Shown here: piece after piece, positions 9,964 to 19,956 of the stretch
Numbering within the stretch: position 1 is the first letter of the stretch
How the letters are laid out: the number at the start of each line of letters is the position of its first letter
NCBI GenBank assembly: GCA_003315655.1
Contig: NIZT01000030.1
Span: 1 to 64,000 of the forward strand
DNA length: 64,000 nt
Source: Candidatus Methanobinarius endosymbioticus
Lineage (GTDB): Archaea; Methanobacteriota; Methanobacteria; Methanobacteriales; Methanobacteriaceae
Reading direction: 5' to 3'
The notes under the pieces: generated by a model
The model's database searches: none
Told to the model about the DNA's origin: nothing
Seen by the model: the letters and a program-made list of their open reading frames with translations, nothing else
Made by a program: the position numbers and the translations under genes

Positions 9964-10458
9964 ATGAGTATGAGTAAGAAAATATATTATATTAATTCTG
10001 ATCCTATTTATGAATCCTATGAAGAATGGTTACTTGAAGAATCTAGTTTTGTATTTCTTTTTATGTATGGTCCAAGCTATAAATTTGATGCAAATAACAT
10101 ATTAAACAATACCAAAGCAAACAATGATTTTAAGGTGACTTATTGTTTTGGAACTTATGATGATTTTTTAGATGATTTAAATATAAATTTTTTAGGAGCA
10201 AATAGAACTAACAACACTCCCCATACATTTGAAAATACTGTTGTAGGTTCTTATTTTAAAGCTGATTATGGTGAAAATGTAGATGCTTCTATTTTAAATG
10301 AAAATATGAAAAATTTATTTAGTTATATTTTATATTTATTGGAAGAAACAAGTACAAATCAATTAAATGATATAAAGAAAGCATCAAAAATGGATCCATC
10401 TTGGGAATATGTCATTCAGGACGTTCATGGGATTTTAGACCTACTCAAAACGATGTAA
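9964..10458 (+). CDS. Hypothetical protein, no recognised domain
   Basis: This is an intact 164-residue ORF I do not recognise. It is acidic and soluble, with no signal peptide. It has an aromatic-rich N-terminal part (YESYEEWLLEESSFVFLFMYG), an Asn-rich middle, and a C-terminal helical part ending ILDLLKTM. No catalytic motif is visible. The start is uncertain: ATG 9964 is followed by a second ATG two codons later, and no clear ribosome binding site precedes either. It is one of the few unbroken genes between 7.2 and 15 kb and follows the broken secreted protein by 37 bp. It could be a recent or lineage-specific gene. Confidence 0.55.
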   Translation: MSMSKKIYYINSDPIYESYEEWLLEESSFVFLFMYGPSYKFDANNILNNTKANNDFKVTYCFGTYDDFLDDLNINFLGANRTNNTPHTFENTVVGSYFKADYGENVDASILNENMKNLFSYILYLLEETSTNQLNDIKKASKMDPSWEYVIQDVHGILDLLKTM

Positions 10459-10509
10459 TTTACTATAAGTCATGATTGAAATAATAATTAAATTTTAAGA
10501 GGTGAAAAT

Positions 10510-11158
10510 ATGAATAAAGGAAAAATTGCAATACTTTTTACTATTTCTATTTTTTTATCAATAGGAATGGTTAGTGCAGCTCAATATGATGTTAATGAGA
10601 CGACTTATTCATATTACTTTGATGATGATGGATCTCTTAAGAACAATGTTCTAGATGATGATACATTAGTATTCAATGGAGAAATTTCTAAAAAAAATTT
10701 CAAATTGATAAAAGACTTAATTTAGAAGGTAGAAATACTACTAAAATAATCAATGGAACATTTAACTTTTATGGTAGTTCATCAGGATCTGTGATAAAGG
10801 GTATCACCATTATGAATACTGATAAAAATGGCATATATTTAACAGAAAATGTTTCAAATTTGGAAATAGTGGTACTGGTAATTTATATGGAATTGTTGTA
10901 CAAGATATGTATATGGCAGATTATATGGTTCTAGAACCTATAAGTGGCATGATTGTTGATGAAAATGAAATTATTGCTAATGCTAAAGTAACTTATTTAA
11001 TTGAATTATATATGATTGGTGCTTCTAGTAATAGACAAGTTAATAATATTTCAAATAATGTACTATATGGTGAAGGAACATCTGTTTATGGAATAGCAGC
11101 ATATGTTGGTAAATATCTAAATATAACTAATAATGATATTACTACTATAGTAATATAA
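10510..11158 (+). pseudogene. Adhesin-like beta-helix surface protein, truncated and frameshifted
   Basis: The gene starts cleanly (AAGAGGTGAAAAT then ATG at 10510) with a signal peptide (ILFTISIFLSIGMVSAA) followed by an Asp-rich exported segment. The first frame ends at 10725. The sense continues in another frame (KGITIMNTDKNGIYL, about 10800-10850), then shifts again near 10865 into a third stretch (GNLYGIVVQDMYMADYM to NDITTIVI) that ends at 11158. The Asn/Ile/Thr-rich repeats are typical of right-handed beta-helix adhesin-like proteins of Methanobrevibacter. Even after repair it is far shorter than such proteins usually are and has no C-terminal anchor, so the 3' part has probably been lost. 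Confidence 0.65.
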
Positions 11159-11310
11159 ATTATAAAAAATTAAATATTATAGCTTTAATTATCAAAAAAT
11201 AGTATTTTAAATATAAAATAATTAAAATGAGTTAATAAAATTAAAATATTAGATAATATCATTTAAAATAAGATATTATATTAAAAAATGAATTTAAGAT
11301 TTTTGAGCTA

Positions 11311-11921
11311 TTAAACAGATCCAATCAGTTTTTCTTTTCTAAATGAAGTAATACCTGTAAAACCTGTCCCAATTGAAGCTGATTCTAGATCTTCTTCAGA
11401 ATATATTTTCATGTCTAATAATTCTATATGTTCTTTCATTTTTTTCAATGATTTCCTCATCTCTAACAGCTTCATTGCATATGAAAAATGCCCGCCTTTT
11501 TTTAAAACTCTCATTACTTCTTTTAAATCTTCACTGAAAATTGGCCAAAAATATATAGTTTCAAATCCAGTGACAAGATCAAAAGTTTCATTTTCAAAAG
11601 GAAGTTCAGATACAGATCCTTGAACAATTTCAACAGTTCCATTTTTTTATAGCAGTTTTGTTTAATTCAATTGATTTTTCAACACTAACTTCAGAATAAT
11701 CTATACCATGAATTTTTCCATTTAGAGACATGTCATTGAATCTTTTAACATTTATCCCACCTATCACAACCAATATCTAAAATGATTTCATCATCATAAG
11801 TATTTAAATGACTAACACTCCATTTAGCTAATTTTTCATGAGATTCATTCATTCGTTCAAGTATTTTAGAACCTAATTCCCCTTTTGGTTTACGTGCGTT
11901 AATAATTAATTTTTCATCCAT
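11311..11921 (-). pseudogene. Class I SAM-dependent methyltransferase, frameshifted
   Basis: The intact form would be a soluble methyltransferase of about 200 residues. Reading starts at ATG 11921 behind GAAGGTATTATT. The SAM-binding glycine motif is recognisable but damaged (IILDIGC, then a scrambled GG near 11755-11770). Later motifs read VQGSVSELPFENETFDLVTGFE and VMRVLKKGGHFSYAM. A second lesion is an extra A in the A run near 11640-11646. The last frame is open from about 11620 to 11311. Two or more indels make a functional product unlikely. The substrate is unknown. It is one of two decayed methyltransferase genes in the window (see 21582). Confidence 0.7.
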
Positions 11922-12386
11922 AATAATACCTTCAAATTTTATATTTTATTTATGCTAAATTATATGTTAAATTAGAGACTATTTTATGATTTATACTCTA
12001 ATAATTTTCTTTTATTAATTTTTATTAGTTTAAATACATTTAATAATTAAATTATATATAATAATTTTATTATTCAAAATATAAAAAAAACTTTGAAAAT
12101 AAAAATAAGCTTTATAATAAAATTTATAATAAATATAAAAATATTTTTTATATAAAAATAAATGAATAAAAATAATAAAACTAATAAAACAAATAATACT
12201 AATACTTATTATTAATACTATATTACTGACTAATAATAATAGATGTAATAATTATAATATAATTAGTTATAAGATAATTTTTTAATAAATTAATTTATAT
12301 ATAAATAATAATTTTAATATATAATAATATATAAATAATATAAAAAATTATTAAAATTAATATTATTTAATAATAAAGATAAACAG
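11922..12386. other. Gene-free A/T-rich spacer
   Basis: About 465 bases between a minus-strand methyltransferase remnant and a plus-strand small membrane ORF, so both flanking starts face into it. It is almost wholly A and T with many short TAATAA-type runs. I see no ORF of note, no strong hairpin and no tRNA-like sequence. It probably holds the divergent promoters, but no TATA box stands out from the background. Confidence 0.5.
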
Positions 12387-12578
12387 TTGAAAAAAATGGG
12401 AATGGGAAGTTTTATTTTAGGAATTGTTGTAGGAATTATTATCGCGTTTATACTATTATTAGCATATATTGTAGCAACATTTGGATGGGATTTTCTACCA
12501 ATATTAATGAATTTTATGGACGAAAATATTAGTTATCAAGACATAATGAATTTAGGACAATATTATGTCCATGTTTAG
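12387..12578 (+). CDS. Small single-span membrane protein, hypothetical
   Basis: This short ORF encodes about 60 residues with one strong transmembrane segment (FILGIVVGIIIAFILLLAYI) followed by a short polar tail (MDENISYQDIMNLGQYY). It can start at TTG 12387 or ATG 12396; no ribosome binding site decides between them. The sharp hydrophobic/polar pattern and lack of frame damage suggest a real small membrane protein, but I do not recognise a family. It lies about 95 bp upstream of the inverted-repeat element. The confidence reflects short length and A/T-rich composition, which easily creates such ORFs by chance. Confidence 0.4.
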   Translation: MKKMGMGSFILGIVVGIIIAFILLLAYIVATFGWDFLPILMNFMDENISYQDIMNLGQYYVHV

Positions 12579-12672
12579 TTTAATTAAGAATCTAGTTCTT
12601 TTTGATATCTTATTTGTTTAGCTAAAAGAAATATTAGATCTTTTTATGTTGAATTTTTTAAAAATTATAATG

Positions 12673-12810
12673 TATTAATCAGAGAAAAACTTTTTATTAG
12701 TACAAAAATAAGGATATAGGAAATAATAAAACTATTTTAATAAAATTAAAGTTGAATATTATAGTTGAATTTTCTATTATAACTTAATTTAAGTTTTTCT
12801 CTGATTAATA
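12673..12810. repeat. 138-bp element bounded by perfect 20-bp inverted repeats (MITE-like)
   Basis: The left end at 12673-12692 reads TATTAATCAGAGAAAAACTT and the right end at 12791-12810 is its exact reverse complement. The 98-bp interior is A/T-rich and has no ORF. It contains AAAATAAGGATATA at 12705-12718, repeated just outside the element at 12855-12868. A perfect 20-bp match with mixed bases is not expected by chance even in this composition. It may be a miniature inverted-repeat transposable element or an unusually long hairpin upstream of the adhesin pseudogene at 12914. No clear target-site duplication is visible. Confidence 0.6.
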
Positions 12811-12913
12811 ATTAAACGAATTTTGTTAAAACGTTGTTTTTTGTTAGTCAAAGGAAAATAAGGATATAAATTAGATATATTTTAATTTATATTACATTGA
12901 AGGGGTGAAATGA

Positions 12914-15105
12914 ATGAATTTAAAAACTACATTAGTTTTCTTTAGTTTTCGCGCATTCTAAGTATAATATAGGTTCAGTCTCTGCTTATGATTATAATGA
13001 AACTGACGGAGTTATGAATATTAACCAACATGACTCTAGTCAATATGAAAACGTAAAAGGAAACTTAAGTTCAGGTAAAGTTAAAGAACTCAGTATAGAA
13101 TCTGGCAATTATGATTGGCTTGGAGATTTATCAATCAATGATTCTATAACAATTAATTTTAAAGATAAATCAAAAATTAGTAATGGACAAGGCTATTCTT
13201 CATTATTTAATTTCCAATGCCAATATGATAACAATGATAATATTAAGGTTGAAGTAAATGGCTATAAAGACAGTGATGATAAATATGGCGTGAAAATATA
13301 TGGTTTTCAAAGAGCTATCCATGCTGACTTTTTAAAATCATTTACCATGAATAACTTTGAATTTTCAGATGAAGATAAAAGGGTATTTGAGGCACTTTAC
13401 ATTAGTAATGTTCTTAACATTAATATTAATGAAATCAAATTTTCTGATGGAAGTAATGAAAGTCAAGCTAGTGGTATACGTATTGATACTTACATTGATA
13501 ATATAGAATCTATAAGCTACAATATAAATATCTCTAATTGTATGTTCGATCGTTGACTTGGGGGAGGAAATATCTTCGATGGAATATACAGTAGTAATAT
13601 CAACAACTATGTTTCAAATATTTATATGAACAACCTTCGATTCAGCTCTGTTGTAAGAGGAATTGAAATCTCTACATTGACAGGAAATGTTTATTTAAAG
13701 AACTGTAAAGTTTCTGGTGGAAAATACATGTTAGAGGAAGATCATGGTTACTTTACTACAGATTCAGCATTTACAATATTTGTTAATAAAATGATATCTT
13801 TAGTAAATTGTTCTGTATCAGGTTATGAAATGCCAGTAATACTTCAATCTCAAGATTTAATTATTAAAGATTTAATTTTCTTTAATTCCTAACATGGATT
13901 AAGTATAAACTTAGTTGATGGTTATACTAATATAAACAACGTAACAGTCCAAAATATTAGCTGTGAAAGATGTCCTCAAGGAGGAATGCATTTCATTTTA
14001 TGGAATTCAAGCCTTTTAATGAATAATTCCAACTTTGATAACATTAAGGTTTTTGGAATATATGTAGATGCAAGTATGTGTCCACCATACTACCCACAAA
14101 ATTATCCAGAATACTGTGATCCATACCAAGTAACTAGTTCAATAGTCATTCAAAGTTCTAAATTTACTAACAACGGCCATAGTAATGATCCATGCATAAT
14201 TTGTCCAGTTTTTGGTGGTGGAGTATATAGTACTGTAAAAACTACAATCGAAAACTCTAATTTTACTAAAAATAAAAATATTATTGTTTTAGAAACCATT
14301 TGTGATGCATGTTATCCATATCCACAAGTATGTCGATAACAATTCAATGGAATTAGTAGTCCGCAAGGTATTATAAAAGGTTGTAATTTTTTAAACAATA
14401 CCAATTTTGGTGTAGCTTTATTAAGATCTAACACAACTGTTAACTTTAATAGATTTGTTAACAATGGACATGTAATTGGTCTTGGAGTAGGGACAATAAA
14501 CAACAGCTTAAATTCTAACTGGTCAAATTTTCGAACAAACTTATAATAAAGATGATATGGCATGTGAAGAAGGTGACAAAGCACAATATATACTGATAAT
14601 TGGTTTATCACTACATTGACTGTAGCTAAAGATGAAGTTAATTCCAATGAAGTTAATTCCATAATTTATTATAATATGGGATTATCCAGAGATGGAGTAA
14701 GTATATATAATTTAACAAAAACTAAATTGTTACCTTATTTCACATCTACACTAGAAATCTTTAGAAATGGTGAAAGTTATTCAAACCATATTTTTGTTGG
14801 AGGAGTTTCTGAATATACTGTAACTAAAATATTTGAAGTAGGAACTTATACAGCTAAAGACACTACAGACTATCAAGTAAATAACGTGAGTTTTGAAGTA
14901 ATAAAAGCAAAAAAACTAAAATAAGAACCTAATAAGGCAAATAAACCAAATTACCCTAACAATCCAATAATAAACGAAAATCCAACTCCTAAAATAATGG
15001 CTTGAATCATATGAAAGCAGGTATGAAACAAACTGGAATGCCAATAATTGCTTTAATAATGTTATTATTAGTTAATTTAGGTTGATTGCTAGAAAAGATA
15101 ATTAA
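12914..15105 (+). pseudogene. Large adhesin-like beta-helix surface protein, many nonsense and frameshift lesions
   Basis: The start is well placed (AGGGGTGAAATGA, ATG 12914), but the signal peptide is broken by indels within the first 25 codons. From about 13000 one frame holds a long parallel beta-helix of Asn/Ser-rich repeats (YISNVLNININEIKFSD, IVIQSSKFTNNGHSN). It is interrupted by TGA 13554-13556, TAA 13890-13892 and TAA 14337-14339. Frameshifts follow near 14540-14600, then TAA 14922-14924, another shift near 15003 and TGA 15083-15085. The end still shows a Pro/Asn-rich wall-spanning linker and a membrane anchor (MPIIALIMLLLVNLG). Pairs of Cys-Pro in the middle (about 14060-14330) are unusual for this class. 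It is clearly dead; the family role is surface attachment. Confidence 0.8.
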
Positions 15106-15112
15106 ATTTTTT

Positions 15113-15150
15113 AAAGGATATTTATTTTTATATCCTTTTTACTTTTTTTA
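15113..15150 (+). terminator. Hairpin plus T-tract terminator after the adhesin pseudogene
   Basis: Stem AAAGGATAT (15113-15121) pairs perfectly with ATATCCTTT (15130-15138) around an 8-nt T/A loop, followed by T-rich sequence to about 15150. It lies a few bases after the restored stop of the adhesin pseudogene. Confidence 0.6.
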
Positions 15151-15604
15151 TTAATATTTTATATCCATATTTAATATAATAGATTATTAATATTATTATT
15201 AATGTTATTATGATTATTATAAAGTTTATTTTTAAATTAAATATAATTTATATTAAATTATTTAGTATATAGATATTTATATTAGATTTAGTTAGTAATG
15301 TTGATTGTTTTATAGTTAAAAACAATAATTTAAAAATAAATTTAATTTTATTGTTATTTTTCAATATTTTTAACAATTTACTTTTTTATAATTTTAATTA
15401 TTTTTCTGAGATTAAATTAGTTATAATCTTTTAAAAAATATATACAAACAAGTCAGTATACGGACATATATTTATAAAAGAAAACATAACAAATAACTCA
15501 AAAAATTTATTTAAAAAGTTATATAAAATTTACATGATAATTTTAAGATAATATTTTAGATAGTTATAAGCCATTTATATAAATAAAAGTAAAATAGGGA
15601 AAAA
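15151..15604. other. A/T-rich spacer upstream of hisH
   Basis: About 450 bases without a gene. The last 130 bases contain two TATA-like stretches, near 15468-15478 and 15574-15583, the nearer being the better candidate for hisH. The rest shows only A/T runs and short ATTATTAA-type repeats. Confidence 0.45.
15574..15583 (+). promoter_or_regulatory. Putative TATA box for hisH
   Basis: TTTATATAAA lies 22-31 bp before the hisH ATG. With the usual archaeal spacing, transcription would begin only a few bases before the start codon, giving a very short leader. The weak AGGGA at 15596-15600 would then fall at or before the transcript start. It is a pattern match only, in a sequence rich in A and T. 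Confidence 0.35.
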
Positions 15605-16225
15605 ATGATTACAGTAATAGATTATGGGAGTGGGAATCTTAGAAGTATTTCCAATAGCTTTTCACATATTAATGTAGAGTCAACAATAACAAATGATCCT
15701 GAAGAAGTAGCTGAAGCAGAATATTTAGTTTTACCAGGAGTTGGAGCATTTGGACAGATTATGAAAAGTATTGAACCTTATAAAAAAGTTATTAAGGAAC
15801 ATGTAGACGATGGAAAACCTTTTTTAGGAGTATGTCTAGGACTTCAAGCTCTTTTATCCAGTAGTGAAGAAGCTCCTGGAGTTAAAGGATTGAGTATTTT
15901 TAAAGGAGAAGTTAAAAAGCTTCCAAATGATAACAGAATGTTAAAAATGCCCCATATGGGTTGGAATCGTCTAGACATGACATTATGTGAACCAAAAAAA
16001 ACTTGTGCTATAATAGATGGGATTGTTCAAGACTATTTTTATTTTGTTCATTCATATTATGCAGCTCCAGATGATGAAGAAGTAATAGCCGGTACAGTAA
16101 AATATGGTTTTGATGTTACAGCAGTTTTACATGAAAACAATGTATATGCAACTCAATTTCACCCAGAAAAAAGCGGAGTTTCTGGATTAAAAATGCTTAA
16201 AAACTTCGTTACAATGAGCATCTAA
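15605..16225 (+). CDS. hisH: Imidazole glycerol phosphate synthase glutaminase subunit HisH
   Basis: HisH releases ammonia from glutamine and channels it to HisF, which forms imidazole glycerol phosphate and AICAR in histidine synthesis. The 206-residue product has the start MITVIDYGSGNLRS, the oxyanion/nucleophile region PFLGVCLGLQAL (catalytic Cys about residue 80) and the His/Glu pair in TQFHPEKSG. Length and motifs are normal and the gene is intact. It stands alone here. hisG is 26 kb away and also intact, so the histidine pathway genes are scattered but seem to be kept. The ATG is preceded by AATAGGGAAAAA. Confidence 0.95.
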   Translation: MITVIDYGSGNLRSISNSFSHINVESTITNDPEEVAEAEYLVLPGVGAFGQIMKSIEPYKKVIKEHVDDGKPFLGVCLGLQALLSSSEEAPGVKGLSIFKGEVKKLPNDNRMLKMPHMGWNRLDMTLCEPKKTCAIIDGIVQDYFYFVHSYYAAPDDEEVIAGTVKYGFDVTAVLHENNVYATQFHPEKSGVSGLKMLKNFVTMSI

Positions 16226-16332
16226 AAAATAATAACCAGACAATCAGATAATAACTAATAAACTACTAAAAAATTGATGAATAGTGATTTTTATGCATGA
16301 TAAAAATAAAAAATGAATAACTAAACAATGAA

Positions 16333-16367
16333 ATAAAAAAAAATTAGCTAATGAAAAAATTAGCTAA
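16333..16367 (-). terminator. Terminator of the small minus-strand gene downstream of hisH
   Basis: On the minus strand TTAGCTAA (16360-16367), an 8-nt loop and TTAGCTAA (16344-16351) form an 8-bp hairpin followed by about nine T residues. It lies 50 bp past the stop of the 16417-16704 gene, between convergent genes. Confidence 0.55.
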
Positions 16368-16416
16368 AAAAATATTATCTACTAAAAATACCAATAAAAA
16401 ATGACATAATAACTAA

Positions 16417-16704
16417 TCACAATCTAGAATAACTATAATAACCAGTTATATCAGTATTTTTATCTATAAAATCAGTACTTTCATCTAATTTACAATCAAT
16501 TAAAATTTTACCTTGATCCAATTCTACATGAAATACTCCATGGTCAAGTAACTTAAAATAATCTTCTTTTTCCTTAAAATTTAAAACAAATGGAAGATTA
16601 TCAAAAGCAGGTTTTAAAATATCCTCTTTATTAATCCTAACATTTAAAACAGTTATTTGTTCTAAATCAGTTTCTGCATGACCATTTCCTAAATTCATGT
16701 CCAT
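16417..16704 (-). CDS. Hypothetical 95-residue acidic protein
   Basis: This intact small gene has a good ribosome binding site (GAAGGTAGTAATT before ATG 16704) and a terminator hairpin after it. The product is soluble and acidic. It begins MDMNLGNGHAETDLEQ, has a central hydrophobic strand region (PAFDNLPFVLNF) and ends with an aromatic GYYSYSRL. I do not recognise the family and see no catalytic motif. It is one of the few intact genes here ending in TGA, showing that TGA is used as a stop. It is convergent with hisH. Clear signals on both sides make it likely to be real. Confidence 0.65.
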   Translation of the reverse strand: MDMNLGNGHAETDLEQITVLNVRINKEDILKPAFDNLPFVLNFKEKEDYFKLLDHGVFHVELDQGKILIDCKLDESTDFIDKNTDITGYYSYSRL

Positions 16705-17210
16705 AATTACTACCTTCTTTTTTATTTAATTAGTTTTATAATAATTAATTTTATAATAATTATTTTTAATCTATTGAATATGATTGTTAATAATCTCATG
16801 ATTAAATTTATTGTACTAATTTTTATAAATTTTAGTAGTTAAATATCTAATCACTAATTTATTAGTAATTTTTTATTAAAGTTATTTTTATTATAATTAT
16901 TAAATTTTATAAAAAATTTTATAATATAAAAATTCTATTTATAAATCAATTTTTGTAAATTTTTTGTATATTAATTATTTTTTATATAAATAATATTATC
17001 ATTATAATTGATGAAAATAAAAAATAGTAAAAATAATTAAAGATAAAATTATAATCAAAAAGTTATATATTTTATAAAGATAATAATAATAATATTATAT
17101 TAATGAATATTTTTTACATAAAAACTATTCATTTTTTAAATTATTTTTAAAACAATTTAGAAATAATTTAAATTAATTATTGATTAATTATTAACCAATT
17201 GGTGATTAAT
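16705..17210. other. A/T-rich spacer between divergent genes
   Basis: About 500 bases between the minus-strand small gene and the catalase pseudogene. It consists of A/T runs with ATAATTAT-type short repeats. I see no ORF, RNA gene or strong hairpin. Promoters for both flanking genes must lie here, but none can be singled out. Confidence 0.45.
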
Positions 17211-18722
17211 ATAGCAAAAGAAAAAAGATATGCAACAAATAAGGGAATTCCTGTTCCTTAATGATCAATCATCTATTACTACAGGTAAAGGATCTAACTA
17301 TACAATGATGGAAGATGCCCATTTAATGGAAAATCTAGCACATTTTGGAAGGGAAAGAATATCTGAAAGGATTGTCCATGTGAAAGGTTCAGGAGCTTAT
17401 GGATATTTTGAAGTGACAAATGATCTTTCAAAACATACAAGGGCTAAATTTTTATCTGAAGTTGGTAAAAAACAGACGTATTTGTTAGATTTTCAACAGT
17501 TGGTGGGAAAAGAGGGTCAGCTGATGCAAAAAGAGATCCTCGTGGAACAGCAATGAAATTTTACACAGAAGAAGGAAATTATGATTTAGTTGGAAATAAT
17601 ACCCTGATATTTTTCATACGAGATGTGATAAAATTCCCTGATTTCATCCATACTCAAAAAAGAAATCCAAAAAGTAATTTATCTGATGCAGATATGTTTC
17701 GGGACTTTATGTCACTTACTCCAGAAAGTTTTCACCAAGCAACATTCTTATTTACTGATATAGGAACACCATTAAATTTCAGACATATGCATTGTTTTGG
17801 AAGTCACACATTCATGTGGTATAATGAAGATAATGACTATGCTTGGGTAAAATATCATTTCAAAACAGTTCAAGGAATAAAAAATTTAACTGTTGATGAA
17901 GCTGAGAAAATGTGTGGTGAAAATCCAGACTATACTACTGAAGACCTTTTTAAAGCAATTGAAGAAGGAAATTATCCTGAGTGGAATGTTTATGTACAAA
18001 TTATGACTCCAGAGGAAGCAGAAAAATACAAGTTTGATCCATTTGATGTAACAAAAGTATGGTTCCATGATGATTATCCTTTCATGCCTTTAAGAAAATT
18101 AGTTTTAAATAAAAATCCTGAAAACTTTTTTAATGAAACTGAACAAGTAGCATTTGCACCATCTAATTTTGTACCAGGAATAGGTCCTTCACCTGACAGA
18201 TTACTTCAAGGAAGATTATTCTCTTATGAAGATACTCAAAGACACAGATTAGGTGCAAATCATCATCAAATCCCTATCAATAGAGCTAAAAATGCAGAAA
18301 TTAATAGTTATCAAAGAGATGGGCCAATTAATGTTGATGAAAATATTGGTGGTGGTCCAAACTACTATCCTAATTCCTTTGGAGGAAAAAAACCAGATGA
18401 ATCATTTACTCCTCCAACAGTTGAAGTAAACGCTAAAATCAGTAGACATGCCATGCCGATTGAAGACGTGGACTTTTTCCAAACTGGGGAATTATGGAGA
18501 AGAGTGTTAAGTGATGAAGATAAAGACCACCTAGTAAGCAATATTGTTAGACATATAGGAAATGCTCAAGAAAAAATCCAATACAGACAATGTTCCCTTT
18601 TCTATAAAGCAGACCCAGAATATGGAACTCATGTAGCTGATGGACTTAATCTTGATATTTCAAGAGTTAAAGAACTTTCTGAAATGTCTTTAGAAGAAAG
18701 AACAGAAGCTATGAAACAATGA
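17211..18722 (+). pseudogene. katA: Monofunctional heme catalase, start codon lost and two frameshifts
   Basis: The intact enzyme (about 500 residues) would convert hydrogen peroxide to water and oxygen in the cytoplasm. Methanogens do not make heme, and the catalase known from Methanobrevibacter arboriphilus depends on external heme. Recognisable landmarks are ERIVHVKGSGAYGYFEVT (distal His), FSTVGG read in the restored frame, MKFYTEEGNYDLVGNN, FIHTQKRNP, GPSPDRLLQGRLFSYEDTQ (proximal Tyr) and RHRLG. Lesions: ATA at 17211 where ATG is expected behind GGTGATTAAT (an in-frame GTG at 17202 could substitute), one extra T near 17258, and loss of one A from the run at 17467-17472. The latter splits the gene into 108- and 389-residue fragments. 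The C-terminal 389 codons are undamaged, which suggests recent inactivation. Confidence 0.88.
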
Positions 18723-18748
18723 TCAAAATATAAAAAGACTGAAAAACT

Positions 18749-19141
18749 ATGAAGCCATATAGAGCATTCTTTTTTAGTTTAGGGTGTTATTTGTAGGTGT
18801 AGGGGCCGTTGGAGTAGCTCTTCCAGCACTACCTACAACTCCTTTTATTTTAATCGCAGCTTTTTGCTTTGGAAAAAGTTCAAAAAGAGCTGAAAAATGG
18901 ATTTCTAATAATAGATATTTTAGTAGTTATATAGAAAACTATAGAAATGAAAACGGAGTCCCCTATGGAAGTTAAAAGAAATAGTCTTATATTTCTATGG
19001 GTTATGCTTATTATTTCAGCTATTATTATAAATAAACTAATTATAGGAGTCGTTTTAGCTATTGTTGGAATTTGTGTTAGTGTACATATCATGCTTTTAA
19101 AAACTAAAAAAAGATTAATTTTTAAAGGTTTAATTTTTTAA
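18749..19141 (+). pseudogene. DUF454/YbaN-family inner membrane protein, two frameshifts
   Basis: The intact protein would be about 130 residues with three helices. Family landmarks are present: GVGAVGVALPALPTTPFILIAA, CFGKSSKRAEKW and a C-terminal hydrophobic pair. One G is missing from the GGGG run near 18781-18784. One C is extra in the CCCC run near 18960-18963. Each shifts the frame. The gene begins at ATG 18749, 26 bp after the catalase stop, so the two may have been co-transcribed. Function of the family is unknown. Confidence 0.75.
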
Positions 19142-19340
19142 TAATATTTATAATATAATATTTTTATTATTAACTTTAATTATTATTTCTATAACATTTA
19201 CTTTAATATTAATCCTAATAATATCTCTTTTTTATAATTCGATGAATTTACTACTATATTTACAAAAAATATTAAATATTTAAAAAACCTATCTATTATA
19301 TATAAAGATAAAATAAAAAAGTTTTAAAGAGGAATAAATA

Positions 19341-19910
19341 ATGATGGACAAAAATAAATTTTGGGAATTAATTCAAACATCTTATAAGGAAGCTGATTGG
19401 GTAACAGATAAAGAAATGGGATTATTAATCAATAAATTAGCTGAATATTCTCAAGAAGAAATATTAAAATTCGGCAAAATTTATGAGATCTATGCAAATG
19501 AATCATACAAAAGTAAATTATGGGCAGCTGCATGTGTAATGAATAAAGGTTGTTCAGATGATTGTTTTGATTATTTCAGAGGATGGTTAATTTCAAGAGG
19601 AAAAGAACCATACTTAAATGCACTTTTGGATCCTGATTCTATAGTTGATTTAGACATACCTTATGAAGATGATTATTATGAAAATGAAGCAATGTTATCT
19701 GTTGCATTAGAAGCATTTAATAAAAAAATAGGTACAGATGATATTAATGTCTATTTCGAAAGAATTAAAGAATTCGAATTAGATTCTGAAGAAACTTTTG
19801 ATATTGTTGATGAAATAGCTTTTGGTGAAGATATAGATGCTAAATGGGATGATGATGACGAAGAAAGTTTAAGAAAAATAGTTCCAAAATTATATGAACA
19901 ATTTTGGTAA
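19341..19910 (+). CDS. DUF4240 domain protein
   Basis: This intact 189-residue, strongly acidic protein matches DUF4240: N-terminal DKNKFWELIQTSYKEA, central LWAAACVMNKGCSDDCFDYFRGWLISRGKE, and a C-terminal Asp/Glu-rich WDDDDEESLRKIVPKLYE. The family has no established reaction; members occur in bacteria and some methanogens. The start is ATGATG at 19341 behind AGAGGAATAAATA. It stands between the broken catalase/DUF454 pair and a broken acetyltransferase, so its preservation suggests it is used. Possible lateral origin from bacteria is an inference from the family's distribution as I know it. Confidence 0.75.
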   Translation: MMDKNKFWELIQTSYKEADWVTDKEMGLLINKLAEYSQEEILKFGKIYEIYANESYKSKLWAAACVMNKGCSDDCFDYFRGWLISRGKEPYLNALLDPDSIVDLDIPYEDDYYENEAMLSVALEAFNKKIGTDDINVYFERIKEFELDSEETFDIVDEIAFGEDIDAKWDDDDEESLRKIVPKLYEQFW

Positions 19911-19956
19911 TTTAAAAGTATTATATTCAATTATATTAATTGATAATTTTTATTAA

